NCBI GenBank assembly: GCA_023653785.1
Contig: JAMKCH010022442.1
Coordinates: 1 to 64,000 of the forward strand
Source: Ophioderma brevispina
Taxonomy: Eukaryota; Echinodermata; Ophiuroidea; Amphilepidida; Ophiodermatidae
DNA length: 64,000 bases
Direction of reading: 5' to 3'
The notes beneath the pieces were generated by a model. It did not search any database, was not told where the DNA came from, and saw only the letters and a list, made by a program, of their open reading frames with translations. The translations under genes were made by a program, and so were the position numbers. This document shows, piece after piece, positions 11,640 through 24,073 of the stretch; position 1 is the first letter of the stretch; the number at the start of each line of letters is the position of its first letter.

Positions 11640-12650
11640 AATTAATATTTCTGACTAAAACATTTAGCCTACTACTTACTTTTTCATGATATCTCTTTTG
11701 AAGTAATTATTTCTATACACGCCATCTTTAAAACCTTAAATTCCCAAATACTTTCAAAAATCCTTAGTTCCGACTTAAGTTATCTTTGACACGTTATTTC
11801 CAAGATAATTTATGTCATCTTAAAATTTCTAATTTCTGTCAAAAACCTGTATCTTTTGAAATCAATATTCACTGATTCACTATCTCGAAAAGCATACTTT
11901 TATAAATACGTCTCGATTTAATATATATTTCAATTAAATGATTTTATATTTCTCAGCTATATTTTTATAATTCTTAGACATTTATCTTAGTAGTGTGACA
12001 GGATGGAATGCCACTACAAGCTTTCGTACATTACATATCAAGGACACATCGATCTTTCCAAGTAGAATTTACAAGTCATCATTTCAAGTAACATTTTCCA
12101 CAATTATTTCAGGTAATCTCTCCAAGTAATTATTTCAGTAATATTTTCAACGTTCTAAACTTTTGAAATATTACTTGAAGTAATCGTTTCAAGTACATAT
12201 AAAGTTATCTTTCAATATATTTCCATAGTCTTTCTAATCATTCATGTTTTTAAATTGTTCAGGTAATCTTTCCAAGCATTTTTCCAACAAATTTTTCAAG
12301 TAATCTTTTAAGAAACTACTTTAAGTAATTTTTTTCCAGACCCCCCCCCCCCATCAGATGTAAGTAAGATTTTAAGTAATTATTACAACAATCATTTCGG
12401 TATTTTAAAAAATTGTAGTCATTTCATTAAACTTTTCAAATAACCATATCAAGTACAATTTCAAATTTATCCTTTTAAGGACCATTTTCAGCAATCTTTT
12501 CCAGCATGCTTTTTTTAATCATTTTGAAAAATCATTCGTAATATTTTCAAGTTATTTCTTATCTTTCAACGTGATCTTTTCAATCATACATGTCAAGTAA
12601 AAGTATTTTTTCAATAGAATGTTTTTACAAAATTCATTTCAAGTTATCTA
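11640..12650 (+). repeat. Degenerate short-period repeat (TTTCAAGTAAT type)
   Basis: About one kilobase in which variants of TTTCAAGTAATC recur every ~15-30 bases, for example TTTCAAGTAAC, TTTCAGGTAATC, CCAAGTAATTATTTC and TTCAAGTTATC. The stretch is very AT-rich and has no gene. It reads as an old, decayed minisatellite. Confidence 0.6.
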
Positions 12651-13424
12651 CCCATATCACGCGATGCTCATGATTAGGCGACACACATAAGTGTTTGTGA
12701 TTGTATAGGTTTAATCGAATAACCACTGCTGAAGTTGGTATACATTATGCATATAGAGCCAATCTTTTGCATTATTGCAGTTCCCTGTTAACGTGGTTTC
12801 ACGGCAGATTTAGTTAGCACGGACGACAGACGCAGACAGAATATGTCGTTCAACTCAAACAATTCCCCGTATTTTTTTTGATTATTTCAACGAAGAAATC
12901 AACAACCCATTATCAAGTTAGCTTTCATACTAGATGTTCGAAGGTTAATGGCCAGAGCATCAATAGAACCATTTGGTGGTTTGTTTAAACGCTTGTAACA
13001 TGTTAACAATAACGGTGACTAGCTTTTTTAAAATATGGTACATTTAAATTGGTTACCAAATTATTAGTTTAATCAATGCAAGTTTAATTCAAAGCGTGGA
13101 ATATATGCAACATGCTATATATTTAAAAACATAAAAATATAGGGAGAAGAACCAATTGCACTTAGTTGGCCATTCAGCTCAAGAATACCATGATCAACAA
13201 TAGGCACGTTCGTTATAACTACTTACCTTTGAGCAACAATTCTTGGCCATTTGCGTACGCACGCGTTGCATATTGCTTGAACGGCGGACTACGTAATACC
13301 CAGATTGTGCGCCGTTTGGCGGAGAAGGGGCGTTCGTACCTAGAAACTTGGCCAAGGAAGTACTACTCCAATTATAAATTTGGAAATAGTGAATAACACA
13401 AACTGGAAATGGAGGGAGGGTGGG
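12651..13424. other. Spacer before the large duplication
   Basis: No recognised gene. The most GC-rich part (about 13230-13350) lies in a 76-residue frame at 13166-13396 whose middle section (LNGGLRNTQIVRRLAEKG) could pass for a helix-turn-helix. There is no supporting flank, so I leave it uncalled. Confidence 0.35.
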
Positions 13425-13687
13425 AAAATAATTTATACGGAAGTTATGATGAAAGGAGAAACAATCCTACACACGTGAAGCACTGCTGCGTTGATTGGTG
13501 ACCGACAGACACCGAAGCCCATAACAACGGACAAGGGGCATGCAATGATTCGATGGAGCTGAGGCCTGAAAAGTGAGCAGCCGATGATTGGAGGAAAGGC
13601 GCATTGGGATGCTATTTAGCGAGACACACATCGGTGTGAACGTGAATGAACAAGGGAGCTTAACGAGCAACACAAGGACGCGAAGTG

Positions 13688-13695
13688 CTTCTTTT
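13688..13695 (+). repeat. 8-bp target-site duplication, left
   Basis: CTTCTTTT occurs here and again at 14444-14451. The uninterrupted copies read GTGCATCTTTTTCGACAG (near 21069) and GTGCTTCTTTTCGACAG (near 27220), with the octamer once. Confidence 0.85.
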
Positions 13696-14443
13696 ACAAG
13701 AGGTAATTAACAGGCGGACAGTCCACCAAGGAGCTGTCAATCAAGCTTAAATGTAAGGGGTTATAAACAGTTCGCCTCAATCACCATTCGGGACCCTTGA
13801 TCATGCATCTAAAAAAAATCGATGCTTGATATGTATTGTCCGATGCACCGTGTAGTGTAGACCCCTTATGTGTGTGTATGTGCATCTGATCTGTTTACCA
13901 ACACAGAGATGTCCGGGTTTTTTCAAGGGGCTTATTGGTTAATTTATTTATATATTTTTAGTGAGGTCCCCTTATTTTTATTTTGTACGTGTTAAAACCT
14001 TTTAGTTTTTTATTTATTTATTCATTTATCGAAGTTTAGGATATTTTGCAGTTACATTTGTTTATTTATATTAGTAAATTAATATTCCAATAGGAATTTT
14101 TATAAATGAAAACATTTGATTTTCATAAGAACAAATAAAATATTATGTTTTTAAGTTTACTAAGCAACAAACTTGGATGTTGTTTCATTTTACTTGCAGA
14201 CGGTCAATCGGAAAGGGATACATTTTTATCGACGAAAATTGTATGGAAGTTAGTATAATCATTAATAAGACCATTGTTACAGGGCGATAGGGCACACAAG
14301 GTCAGGGAATAGCAATAAGGACACGCTTATCAAACACGGTGATCAACATCACACGATCGAAATAATACGATTTATAACAAAAGGCTCTACAATAGAATCC
14401 AAAGCGTGATTGACAGGGACGTCCACCGTCGTTCGCCTTCTGT
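13696..14443. mobile_element. hAT-like non-autonomous DNA transposon (748 bp)
   Basis: This insertion is present in copy 1 but absent at the same point of copies 2 and 3, so its ends are defined by empty sites. It is flanked by the octamer CTTCTTTT. The ends are imperfect inverted repeats of ~45-55 bp. The left end begins ACAAGAGG and contains TGTCAATCAAGCTT. The inverted right end begins ACAGAAGGCG and contains TGTCAATCACGCTT. The interior is AT-rich and non-coding. An 8-bp target duplication with CA-type termini fits the hAT superfamily. P and Merlin elements can also make 8-bp duplications, so the family is inference. Confidence 0.8.
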
Positions 14444-14451
14444 CTTCTTTT
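14444..14451 (+). repeat. 8-bp target-site duplication, right
   Basis: Second CTTCTTTT, directly followed by CGACAG, the sequence that follows the octamer in the empty copies. Confidence 0.85.
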
Positions 14452-14468
14452 CGACAGCGCTAAACTAG

Positions 14469-14684
14469 TTTTCCTTACGATGGACTTCAGGAAAACATTA
14501 TTTAGCTCCAGACGAAACGAAAAGAAAGGAATGGACACCAAACTGGCATAGACGAATCAGTTGTGCGTCTGATAATTTACTCAAACAAGCATTCGTACAG
14601 TTGGAGGAACCAAATAACAATGATATCCAACAAGATAAAGCCCCGGTTCTGGCGAGTCTGGAAATACTCGGAGACTCGCATTAG
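14469..14684 (+). CDS. Unassigned open frame, duplication unit (copy 1)
   Basis: An open + strand frame of 71 codons with no clear start Met, closed by TAG at 14682. It overlaps a second open frame (14639-14857) in another phase, so the two may be parts of one frame broken by an indel. The composition is polar (SDNLLKQ, QLEEPNNND). I recognise no family. The copy 2 counterpart (about 21130-21320) is indel-rich. It could be a chance frame. Confidence 0.2.
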   Translation, partial: FSLRWTSGKHYLAPDETKRKEWTPNWHRRISCASDNLLKQAFVQLEEPNNNDIQQDKAPVLASLEILGDSH

Positions 14685-14857
14685 AACCTTGCAAACAGTC
14701 CGGCCGTCGGAGTAGGCATCATCTAAGCAGAATCACACCCGGACGCATCCTCCGGACCGCTGCGAGGTGTGCGCGCAACAACAAGCACAACAAAGGTGTA
14801 AATCCTTGCCAGTATTGCCGATTGAAAGCGAAGGAAATCGCCGATTTCAGATTGTAA
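14639..14857 (+). CDS. Unassigned basic open frame, duplication unit (copy 1)
   Basis: A 72-codon open + strand frame ending at TAA 14855-14857. It is strongly basic (stretches such as SRHHLSRITPGRILR and NNKHNKG) and has a C-x2-C pair near the C-terminus (NPCQYCRLK). No initiator Met is visible. The copy 2 equivalent at about 21270-21480 is disrupted by indels. High Arg/Lys might suggest nucleic-acid binding, but no domain is recognised. Confidence 0.2.
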   Translation, partial: SPGSGESGNTRRLALEPCKQSGRRSRHHLSRITPGRILRTAARCARNNKHNKGVNPCQYCRLKAKEIADFRL

Positions 14858-15438
14858 CACAGCTTTCAACCGGGATTTCAAACAAGAGAAAATTGGTTCC
14901 TCAAGATATCATGATTAAGTCTAACAATAATTTATTTTGGGCCTAACAATTTAGAGCAAATGGGGCCTATCCACAAATGTAGCTATATCATTGAGACGCA
15001 AGAAGACACTTTGCCAGCAAAAATGTTGGCCTAAATATCAAGTAAATAAACAAATCAATTATAGGCCCCTTATGCAAGAGAAGATGACAAACACTAATAC
15101 AATTTGTGTAAACTTGTTGCCCAAATGTTTACATTTCCGCCACACAAAATTTTTGACCAAACACCCCTCCACTCCCCTCCCCATTGTGAGTTGGGACAGA
15201 GAAAGAGCGGATTAAAAATACATAAACGACTGCGCGCGTTGAAGCAAAAAAATGACAAGACATTGAACAGTACAATTGACAATAAAAATCTATAATCGCG
15301 GGGCATATTAATGCCAGAGATCAGATAGAGAAACAATAAAGCGGTAAAAATAGGCAAAGCGAATGTAACTTAATAGATTGAAGCGGCACTGGCACATTTA
15401 ACAAAAAACTTCAATTTGCACGCAAATGACGGTCAAGG

Positions 15439-15690
15439 CTAACAGAAGAAACACATTAAAGCAAAAAAAATTAACATGGCCCAAATAGGGGGCCACTGGT
15501 TAAGAGGCCCACCAAAAATAACCAAGTAACCCGAAGCCTCTAAACTTTTAAAATTGCCGAAACTCAAAACAAAACGTGCAATTGCATAAATTAAAACCAA
15601 GACGGCGAGGAACATTGATATTAAAACGAAAAGGGGCCCCACGGACAAGACAAGGTATTGCCGAGTCTGCTGAAATGACTCGGCGGTCAT
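15439..15690 (-). CDS. Unassigned small hydrophobic open frame (copy 1)
   Basis: An 83-residue minus-strand frame starting at Met. It has two hydrophobic stretches that could span a membrane: roughly residues 13-40 (VGPLFVLISMFLAVLVLIYA) and the C-terminal end (WPPIWAMLIFFALMCFFC). The same DNA in copy 2 (about 22040-22280) has several indels and no matching full-length frame. The + strand here is also partly open, so the coding strand is uncertain. Confidence 0.2.
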   Translation of the reverse strand: MTAESFQQTRQYLVLSVGPLFVLISMFLAVLVLIYAIARFVLSFGNFKSLEASGYLVIFGGPLNQWPPIWAMLIFFALMCFFC

Positions 15691-17439
15691 TTAATTAAAA
15701 GCCGTTATTGTAAACCCAAAATGTAAAAATAAAACCTAAAAATTACGCAAAAGCTGAGTACGCAATATTATCAAATGTGCCAGGCCTCTTTTTAAACAAA
15801 TGAAAAATTGTGAAAAAAAGCTCCAAAAAACAATAAACACAGGACGCCCAGTGGAATAATTTTTTAAATTATCAACAATACATTACCTAGCCTTAAATGA
15901 GTCCTTTTGGTATGCATATTAAAAAGAAACCAACACATTATCAGTCATGTTTGAAAACACGGAAGACCGACGTTCGTCCCGTACCCCGTAAAAACTTCAT
16001 TACCGACAATTTATGTAAGATCAATATGCATTTATTAATGTTCTGAAGCATAATGTTTCTGAAAGAGATGAGGTGGTACCTAGTTCTGGCTTATTGAAAA
16101 CGTCGAAAACGACGAGGAAGGACAATTGTCAAGTCCCTTTACCTAATATTGCAGTTTCTGTTTAGTTGAGCTTTACTGTAGATGATTTAATGTACTGGAT
16201 GTATTTATGTTCGAATATCCCCCTGTTTTCAAAAATCTTGGTTTTGAGAACCTAATCATATTTTCAGACGGGAAAAATAACATACATGTGTAGGGACAAT
16301 TCCTCATATAACGTAGAGACTGCGATATATATACATACTGCTGCACATGCGAAAAAGTCGAAGTACCCAAGAAAGGAAAATACAGTTTGATCAGCAGACC
16401 ATTTTATGGGGGTTTGGTAAGAGTGCTCAACCCCTCAATCGCTCCACACACAGTCACACCGACAAGGAGCCGATTGTCGATTATCCGCCAGTACGCCTCG
16501 TTAAAAACGTTACGACCCCTCGAACCTGAAAGAAAAAAATTGTAACAAGGCAGGGAGGAATGGTGTTATTGTGGAGGCTCAGATTCTTTATTAAATATAT
16601 AGCAATAGTCCTACTAGTGTGCAAAACCAAATTACTATTTGCAGGGAAAAGCCTCCAGACAAATAAAAAGGGCTGGGGACATATTTGTAGTGAATCATGA
16701 CCAAGGAATAATCATACTTACATGTGAAAACCGCTAATACGGAAATGAATGACAGTTATTAATTTTCCCATACAAATGCACACGAGTAAAAAATGCAGAA
16801 ACGATAGTCGATCCCACCTCTATGTCCCCCACACAATTGCGGTGGGGGTATGGAGGTAAAGCACAAGTAATAGTATCAGGGGCAAAAATAAAGCTTCACA
16901 ACAAAACCATTGACGTTGAACAATCGTCTTCGAGGATAAATGAGAGTAGATAAAGCTCACAACAGGCCAGTGTGGGATTTAAGCCTTTAGACACGATAGA
17001 ACGCCCTGAGCGTTCCTGCGATAAATTAAAAAAATGAAAATACATCATTCCAGATACTAGTTTGGTATCGCAAATGTGGAACAATCGAAAAGATGAAGTT
17101 TTTGAGGTTATAATTTATAATTTTCACGTTTATTAATTTGTTTACAACTTCGTTTGAAAAGCGGTTTTGGCATGGAGATTGCATGTGAATTGCAATGCTG
17201 ATGAGATCTAGGACATGTCTTTAGATGACAGTTTCAAATGAATATACTAAAAGTAATTCGGTTGAAAGGTTTAAAGGTTTTAAAGAAGGGCAAGCCCATC
17301 AAATATTTTTCTTTGCGTTACGCATGTGCATTTTTTCTTGAATGTCCAAAATGACACCAAATGAACATAGGTAGTTATTTAGGCATGTACAGAGTATGTA
17401 CAAGTATCTGGAGTGATTATATTAAGGTGCCAGTAGTAG

Positions 17440-17616
17440 TATACGAAAAACAAAGTCTTAGATTGGACATTGGCCACGGGAACCCTATTGATATCAATTG
17501 AAATAAAGCATGAAGAACGCAAAGGAATTTTATCATTGCAAAACATAACAGCTTTACATAGCAAAGTTCGTAGAGACCCTGTTGAACAAACTACCAGTTT
17601 TACTTTACAAATATAG
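17440..17616 (+). CDS. Unassigned open frame, duplication unit (copy 1)
   Basis: A 58-codon + strand frame between TAG (17437) and TAG (17614), without an ATG. It reads as ordinary protein sequence (IEIKHEERKGILSLQ, HSKVRRDPVEQ). It lies upstream of the 17768-17980 frame and aligns with DNA preceding the 24074-24205 frame in copy 2. The minus strand is also open here, which lowers confidence. Confidence 0.22.
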   Translation, partial: YTKNKVLDWTLATGTLLISIEIKHEERKGILSLQNITALHSKVRRDPVEQTTSFTLQI

Positions 17617-17767
17617 TACATGCATCCAAAAACGTGTATTGAAGGACTCCTACTGGGCAAGGAGAATATTGTTGATACTGATCATAAATCAAACCTAATC
17701 AAGATTTTGACGTTGGGGGGGTAAGGACAGAGTCAGGCATAAATCGAGATCAGACCGGAATGACTGA

Positions 17768-17980
17768 ATGAATGTGAGTGATGAATTAAAACTCATAAAA
17801 ACGATACCAAAGGCCTATACAGCCATGCTTTTCATTAATGAAAAGTTCCAATTGTATGGCAAACATACTTTTGGTAATCTCAGTCATAAGTTTAACTTGG
17901 ACGCGGAGCCAAATCCAATAGTGATCGGCTTACCAGTAACTACCGATTACACCCGAGGTGAAGTACCCTATCCTAGGTAA
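17768..17980 (+). CDS. Unassigned open frame with DAEPNPIVIGLPV (copy 1)
   Basis: A 70-residue + strand frame. Its middle (LSHKFN-x-DAEPNPIVIGLPV) is found in the same phase in copy 2 at 24256-24408. The N- and C-terminal parts differ between copies because of indels. I do not recognise the family, and the true gene is likely longer. Downstream frames at 18887-19219, and at 24780-25034 in copy 2, lie on the same strand. Confidence 0.3.
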   Translation: MNVSDELKLIKTIPKAYTAMLFINEKFQLYGKHTFGNLSHKFNLDAEPNPIVIGLPVTTDYTRGEVPYPR

Positions 17981-18886
17981 AATGTTCGCAGCCAAAACTA
18001 TAAAGAGACGGGCATAGAGTTTGGATCGACTATAAAACTCGGTAGAATGAGGAAACCTTATTAAAATAAAGGATGAATACAATTATTTCTTTTTTAAAAA
18101 GCACGCCCAGAAAAAATATAATCAAGGGCTTGGGTAGCGACCATGCATCAAAATCCGTCGAAAACTAGTGTTATTAAACGACTTTGCGGGTATGGGGTGG
18201 TATCATGGAAGGCGCGTTCTCTCCGTGTACACAAATCGGCGAAGAATGATTAATGGCTTAATAATGGGACCGTCACCAGGAAATTGATTTACTGCAGTCA
18301 GGCATCATGTTAATTCCATAAGTTGGGAAAAATAGTTTTATTCAAATTATCAGGGATTACTGGGAGATCACTTAAACGAAGGATGAAGGGTGAATAATCA
18401 TGACACTGGACGAGTTCAGAAAAAACGGAGTGACCACCAGACTATTTTGCAGGGGGGGAAAAGCATCCAACATAATAACGGTTGGCCCAGAATTTAATAA
18501 AAGGCGTGCCCCAAAATAATCATTGATAGAATACACTAAAAGATGAATTCTTGACCCCCAAATAACGTTATTCGATACATGGACAAGGGAGTAGCGCGTA
18601 TGTGACTACATCGGATGAATTAAGACTTAGCAAGGCTTATAACGGCCCCATATGGAGCGATGATAAATCCCTAACCTCGACGGATTTTGGACGAAACATT
18701 ATTTATCAAAATAACATTTGGGATTACTGAGATCATTCAAAACAAGGGAAGAGGTGAATTTATAATGAAACTCTGGACCGAGTAAGAAATACATTACAGC
18801 TGCCACCAAAATATTTGCAGGTGAAGACTCCCCCAAGAAAATACTAAAATGGCCCAACCTGATGGAATTCGTGCCCCCCAAAATAA

Positions 18887-19219
18887 TCATTAATAAAAAT
18901 TCTAGAGGATGACATTGATCCCAAAAAGTTCATAAAAAAACATGCAACATGTGCCCCATTTAACCAACTATTTTACAATAATAGGGCCCCAACATCACAA
19001 AATAAGGCGCAGCAGCAGAGCAACAAATTATTAGTTTTTTTAAAATATAAATTAAGCAAATGGATCCCGAGTAGGCACGGACAAGCTGCCGTATTGTATC
19101 TGCTAACTAAAAAGGACGATAATTTCCAAAAATTTCTATTTTATACCTATCCACGAATGGATAATTTTGTTTCAAGTGTTTTACTCTATAGAAATTGTTT
19201 ACACCAATTATCTTACTAG
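18887..19219 (+). CDS. Unassigned 110-codon open frame, second module (copy 1)
   Basis: Open from just after TAA at 18884 to TAG at 19217-19219. The first Met is near residue 91, so the frame is probably the continuation of an upstream part. The start (LEDDIDPKKFIKKH) resembles IQLKDELTPNNFIDTW in the 24780-25034 frame, matching the ~350-bp tandem DNA duplication that underlies both. Later residues include SKWIPSRHG, LTKKDDNFQKFLFYTYP and SSVLLYRNCLHQL. No family is recognised. The copy 2 equivalent (about 25240-25540) is broken by indels. Confidence 0.35.
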   Translation, partial: SLIKILEDDIDPKKFIKKHATCAPFNQLFYNNRAPTSQNKAQQQSNKLLVFLKYKLSKWIPSRHGQAAVLYLLTKKDDNFQKFLFYTYPRMDNFVSSVLLYRNCLHQLSY

Positions 19220-22200
19220 AAGACATGTTATTGCTTATGACTCAACATGGCCTCCTATTTTGCTGAATATTTTTTTTTTTGAAATTTACCTCTACACAAA
19301 AACCATAATTCATGCGGTCGCCATACATATTAGATTTTCCGTGAAAATCCAGCCGATTCGCGCAGTTTCGCGCATTTCAACAGCAGGACACTTTGATTCA
19401 AACAATTTGAAGTCCTTAAACGAATAATATACAAAAAAAAAACTTTCATTTAAAAACATGGTAATAAATGTGTTGACTTTGTCTTGGAATGATTTTTTAT
19501 CTATATACAAATGGCTGTGACTGAGAATTGACTATGAAAAACCCCAAACAAAAGATGTGGGCTTACCAAAGAAAAATAAGCAAAACCAATAAGTAAATGA
19601 CAAAAAAACGCCTCTAAATAGGCGAAAAAAACACCCCTTGACGGACTCCCCCGTCAGTACGTGCTAACCCGTAACTTATAATAAAACATTAATGAGAACT
19701 CAATAGTGAATCTAAGATTAGAAATAGATTCGTGGATCGCACAATTTCCCTTTGGAAAAAATAGAAGTACCAAAAAAGAAAGAACACAGTTGAGCCTACC
19801 AAACTATAATAAAAGAAGACCAAAACTCTCCTTTGCATAGAAAGGATGGCCGCCGCAACGTTGATTGGAAAAGTCTGCAAAACTACATTATTTGCGCTTG
19901 CTAACTTGTTTGACTTAACGCAGCGTTGCGGATATAAAAGATAACTGAAGCCTGTTGATCATTATACACAACAATAAAGAAATATGAAAGGGGCGTTGAA
20001 CCAAGAAAATAAGATGGTATGGCACAAATCAGATTTGAATGAGAGTTAACCTGGCATACTAAATCAATTGATACATTGTGTTCGAAATAAATTGAATGCC
20101 ACCCTGCCATGACACAACAAACATTTCGGCGCTGATCCACTCATTAAAACATTAGATAGGAAATTGGATTTTTTTTAAAAATTGGCTTGGTGCCATAGCA
20201 ACGGCCAAAGCCAACTGCCCCAGAAATAACCCGATTGTAAAAAAAAATTTACGTTGAGAGTGATGAGATTTGAATGGAGTTAACTGGCTTAATACATCAA
20301 TTGGTAGACCGCTCTGGTCCATCGGTTCGAAATAATCAAATGAAAACAAATTACATTGAGTAAAAATCGATAAACACATTCGCTTGGACGTGACAAAAAA
20401 AAAACGGTTGCAAAAATAAAACAACCGGGAGTGGTGCGTTTAGGTGCGCAATTGGGTGGCGGATTGCCTCAATTTGTACAAAGGAATATACAACAAGGGT
20501 ATCTCACCGTTTCAGTCACTCGCTGTTTCAAACCGGAGAAGTAATCAAAACTCAATCAACATTGAAAACAAATTTTGGTCCACCAAAGTAATACGACGCA
20601 GGCTTACAATATACGGTGCCCCGCACGGTCGGCACCTTGGTCTCCTCCGGTATATTCCATAGCAAACTCATGAAACGAACCCCTTCAACTGGCGTGGATC
20701 CCTTCGAGGAATAATTTAAAAGCTTTGTAACATAGCAAGGTAAGTGTAGAATATAGCCATACGATGAAAGAAGGGCGCTCTTCAACCACAACGTAAACTT
20801 GTCCACCAACAAACCAACGCCAAACGACAAAAATTTTATACGGAAGTTAGGAGCAATGAGAAACCATCCTACACACGTGAAGCACTGAGGAGTTGTGACC
20901 GACAGACACGAAGCCCATACATCGGACAAGGGCATGCAATGAGTCGATTGGATGCTGAGGCCTGAAAAGTGAGCGATGATTGGAGAAAGCGCATGAGGAT
21001 GCTATTTATCATAACACAAATCGGTGAACAATGGAGCTTAAACGAGCAACAATACCAAGGACGCGAAGTGCATCTTTTTCGACAGGCGCTAAACTAGTTT
21101 TCCTTCCTTCCTTACGATGGACTCTTCGGAAAACATTATTAGCTCCAGACCGAAAAGAATGGGAAAGGCCCAAACGGCATAGACGCATCAGTTGTGCGGT
21201 CGGATAATTTAATCCAAACAAAGCATTCGTACATTGGAGGAACCAAATAACAATGACCCTCCAACAGAATAAAGCCAGGTTCTTGCGAGTCTGGAAATAC
21301 TCGGAGACTCACATCAGAACCTGCAACAGTCACGCCGTCCGGACGTAGGCATCATCTCAAGCAGCATCCCACGGACGAATCCCTCCGGACGCTGCGAGTG
21401 TGCGCGCACCACCAGCACAACAAAGGCTTAAATCCCTTGCAAGTATGCGATTCGAGCAGAATCGCAGATTTGGCAACACAGGATTTCAACCCGGGAATTT
21501 CCAAACAAGAGTAACATTGGTTCCTCAATTAATCATGATTAGTACATAATATTTTTTGGGCCTAACAATTTAGAGCAATGGGCCTATCACAAATGTATGC
21601 ATATATATTGAGCCGAAGAAAGACCCCTCTTGGCATCAATGTTGCCTAACTATCCCGTAAATAATAAACCTCTATTCAATTTATATAGCCCTAATGCAAG
21701 AAAATGAAACTAATACATTTGTGTAACTTGTTGGCCAAAATGTTTACATTTGTCCGCCACAAACAAAATTTTGACCAACCCCCCTCCCCCTCCCCCCTCC
21801 CCATTTGTGAGTTGGGGAGAGGAAGAGCGATAAAATACAATAAACGACGAGCGCGTGACGCAAGAAAGGACAATAACCTTGAACCGAGCCAATTGACAAT
21901 AAAAATCTATAATCGCGCATTAATTAATGCCAGATTAGAAAATAAAAGCGTAAAAAATAGCATCGAATGTTAACTTAATAGATTGAAGCGCCCTGGCACA
22001 TTAACAATAAAACTTCAATTTGCAGCAATGACGTCAAGGCACAGAAGAACACATTAACGCAAAAAAATAACATGGCCAGAATATGGGCATTGGTTAAGAG
22101 GCCAAAATAACCAATAACCCGAAGCCCTACCTTTTAAATTTGCCGAAACTCAAAACCATAAACGTGCAATTCCTCAAAACCAGACGCGAGCACATTGATA

Positions 22201-24073
22201 TTAAAACGAAATGGGCCCCACAGACAGCAAAAAGTTATTGCCCGATTTCTGCTGAAATATGACTCGAATTCATTTAATGAAAATCCGTACTGTAAACCCA
22301 AAATGTAAAAATAAATAAAACCTAAAAATACGCAAAAGCTGAGAACAGCATATTTCAATATTTCCAGAGCCTCTTTTTAAAACAATGAAAATTTTGAAAA
22401 AGCTCCAAAACAATAAACACCAAGGACGCCCATTGATAATTTTATCAAATATGCAACAATCACATTACCTAGCCTTAAATGAGTATTTTGTTCATGCCTT
22501 ACAAAGAACCAACACATTATCAGTCATGTTTGAAAACAACGCAACGACGTAAACACACACTTCCTTACCGACAATTTGATTTAAGATCAACTACTGCATT
22601 TACTTAATGTTCTGAAGCATAATGTTCTGAAGAGATGAGGTTGGCATATTCTGGCCTTCTTGAAAACGTCGAAAAAACGACGAGCTTAACAAATTGTCCA
22701 AGAGTCCCATTAACCTAATGATTTGCAGTTCTCTTTAGTTGAGCTATGTATATGATTTTAATTACTGAATGTATTTATTTCGAATTCCCTGTTTCAAATC
22801 TTGGTTTGTAGACCTAATCATTTTCAGACTGAAAATAACTACATGTGTAGACAATTCCTCAATAACGTGAGACTGCGGAATCTTATACATGTGCACGCAA
22901 ATGTCGAAGTACCAAGAACGGAAAATACAGTTTGTGTATCCGCAGACCCATTATTGAGGTTTGGTAAGATTGCTCACCCCCGATCCGCTCGCTCCACACA
23001 CAGTCACACAGCAAACCGACAAGGATCCTATTGTCGATCTCGCAGTACGACGTAAACGTTACGACCCCTCGAACCTAAAACAAATGGAACAAAGGCAGGA
23101 ATGGTTTGCTGGTGGAGCTCGGTCTTTATAAAGATATAGCAAATAGTCCCTAAATTTTTGCAAACCCAATTACATTGCAGGAAAAGCCTCCCGACAAAAT
23201 AAAATGTCTGGCACAATATATATTGAATCATGACAAGTAGAATAAAATCCTATACATGGAAACCGCTAATACGGAATGAATGACATTATTAATTTTTCCC
23301 ATACAATGCACACGAAATAAGAATGCAGAAACTATAGTCGATCCAACCTCCTATGTCCCCCCCACAACCAATTATTGCGTGGAGGTCTAAGCACTATGAC
23401 AGTATCAGGGGCAAAAATAACAGCTTCACAACAAAACCTTGAGTTTTTAAAATCGTATTCGAGGATTAAATTAGAGTAGCATAAATATCACACCAGGCAG
23501 TGTGGGATTAAGCTTCGACCGTGACCCTGATCGGTCCTTGCGAATAAATAAAAAAATTGAAAATACATTCAGATACTTTTTGTTATCGCAAATGTGGAAC
23601 AATCGAGATGAAGTTTTTTGTATAATTTTCCGTTTATAATTTGCTTTACAACTTCTGCAAAGCTTTTTGCCATGGAGAATGCATTTGAATTGCTATGCTG
23701 AGAGATCTATACATTTCCTTTAGAATTACATCAGAATGACATCCTAAAATAATTCCGGTGTGAAAAGGGTTAAATACGGGGCAGCCATCAATATTTTTCT
23801 TTGCGTTACACACCTCCGGTGCATTTGAATGTCCACATTTACACCAAATAAATAGGTAGACATGTACAGATTATTGTACAGTATCTGTAGGTGGATGATA
23901 TTATCTGCCAGTTATACGAACAACAAAGTGTAGAGTGACATGCCACAGGAACTATTGAATTCATTGAAGAAAGCATGAAGAACGCAAAGACATTTATTAT
24001 AATTGCAATACAATCAAGCTTACAATAGCAAAGTTAAAGCCTGTGAACACCAGTTTACTTCTACAATATCGCC

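Larger units (their letters stand above)
13425..20829 (+). repeat. Large direct duplication block 3, copy 1
   Basis: First of three head-to-tail copies. The unit starts near TTTATACGGAAGTTATG and runs until that sequence recurs near 20840. After removing a 756-bp insertion (element plus one target repeat, 13688-14443) it is about 6.65 kb. It is A-rich on the + strand. It contains further internal duplications: about 18330-18600 with 18705-18950, and about 20020-20100 with 20265-20345. Differences from copy 2 are dominated by small indels. Confidence 0.9.

Noticed and set aside
13166..13396. Possible helix-turn-helix protein (76 residues)
   Set aside because: Only a short helical-looking stretch, no family match I can name, and no supporting context.
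20552..20935. 127-residue minus-strand frame in duplication copy 1
   Set aside because: Spans the copy 1/copy 2 junction, and the equivalent DNA in copy 2 (about 26646-26968) is read in different frames, so it is not supported as a gene.
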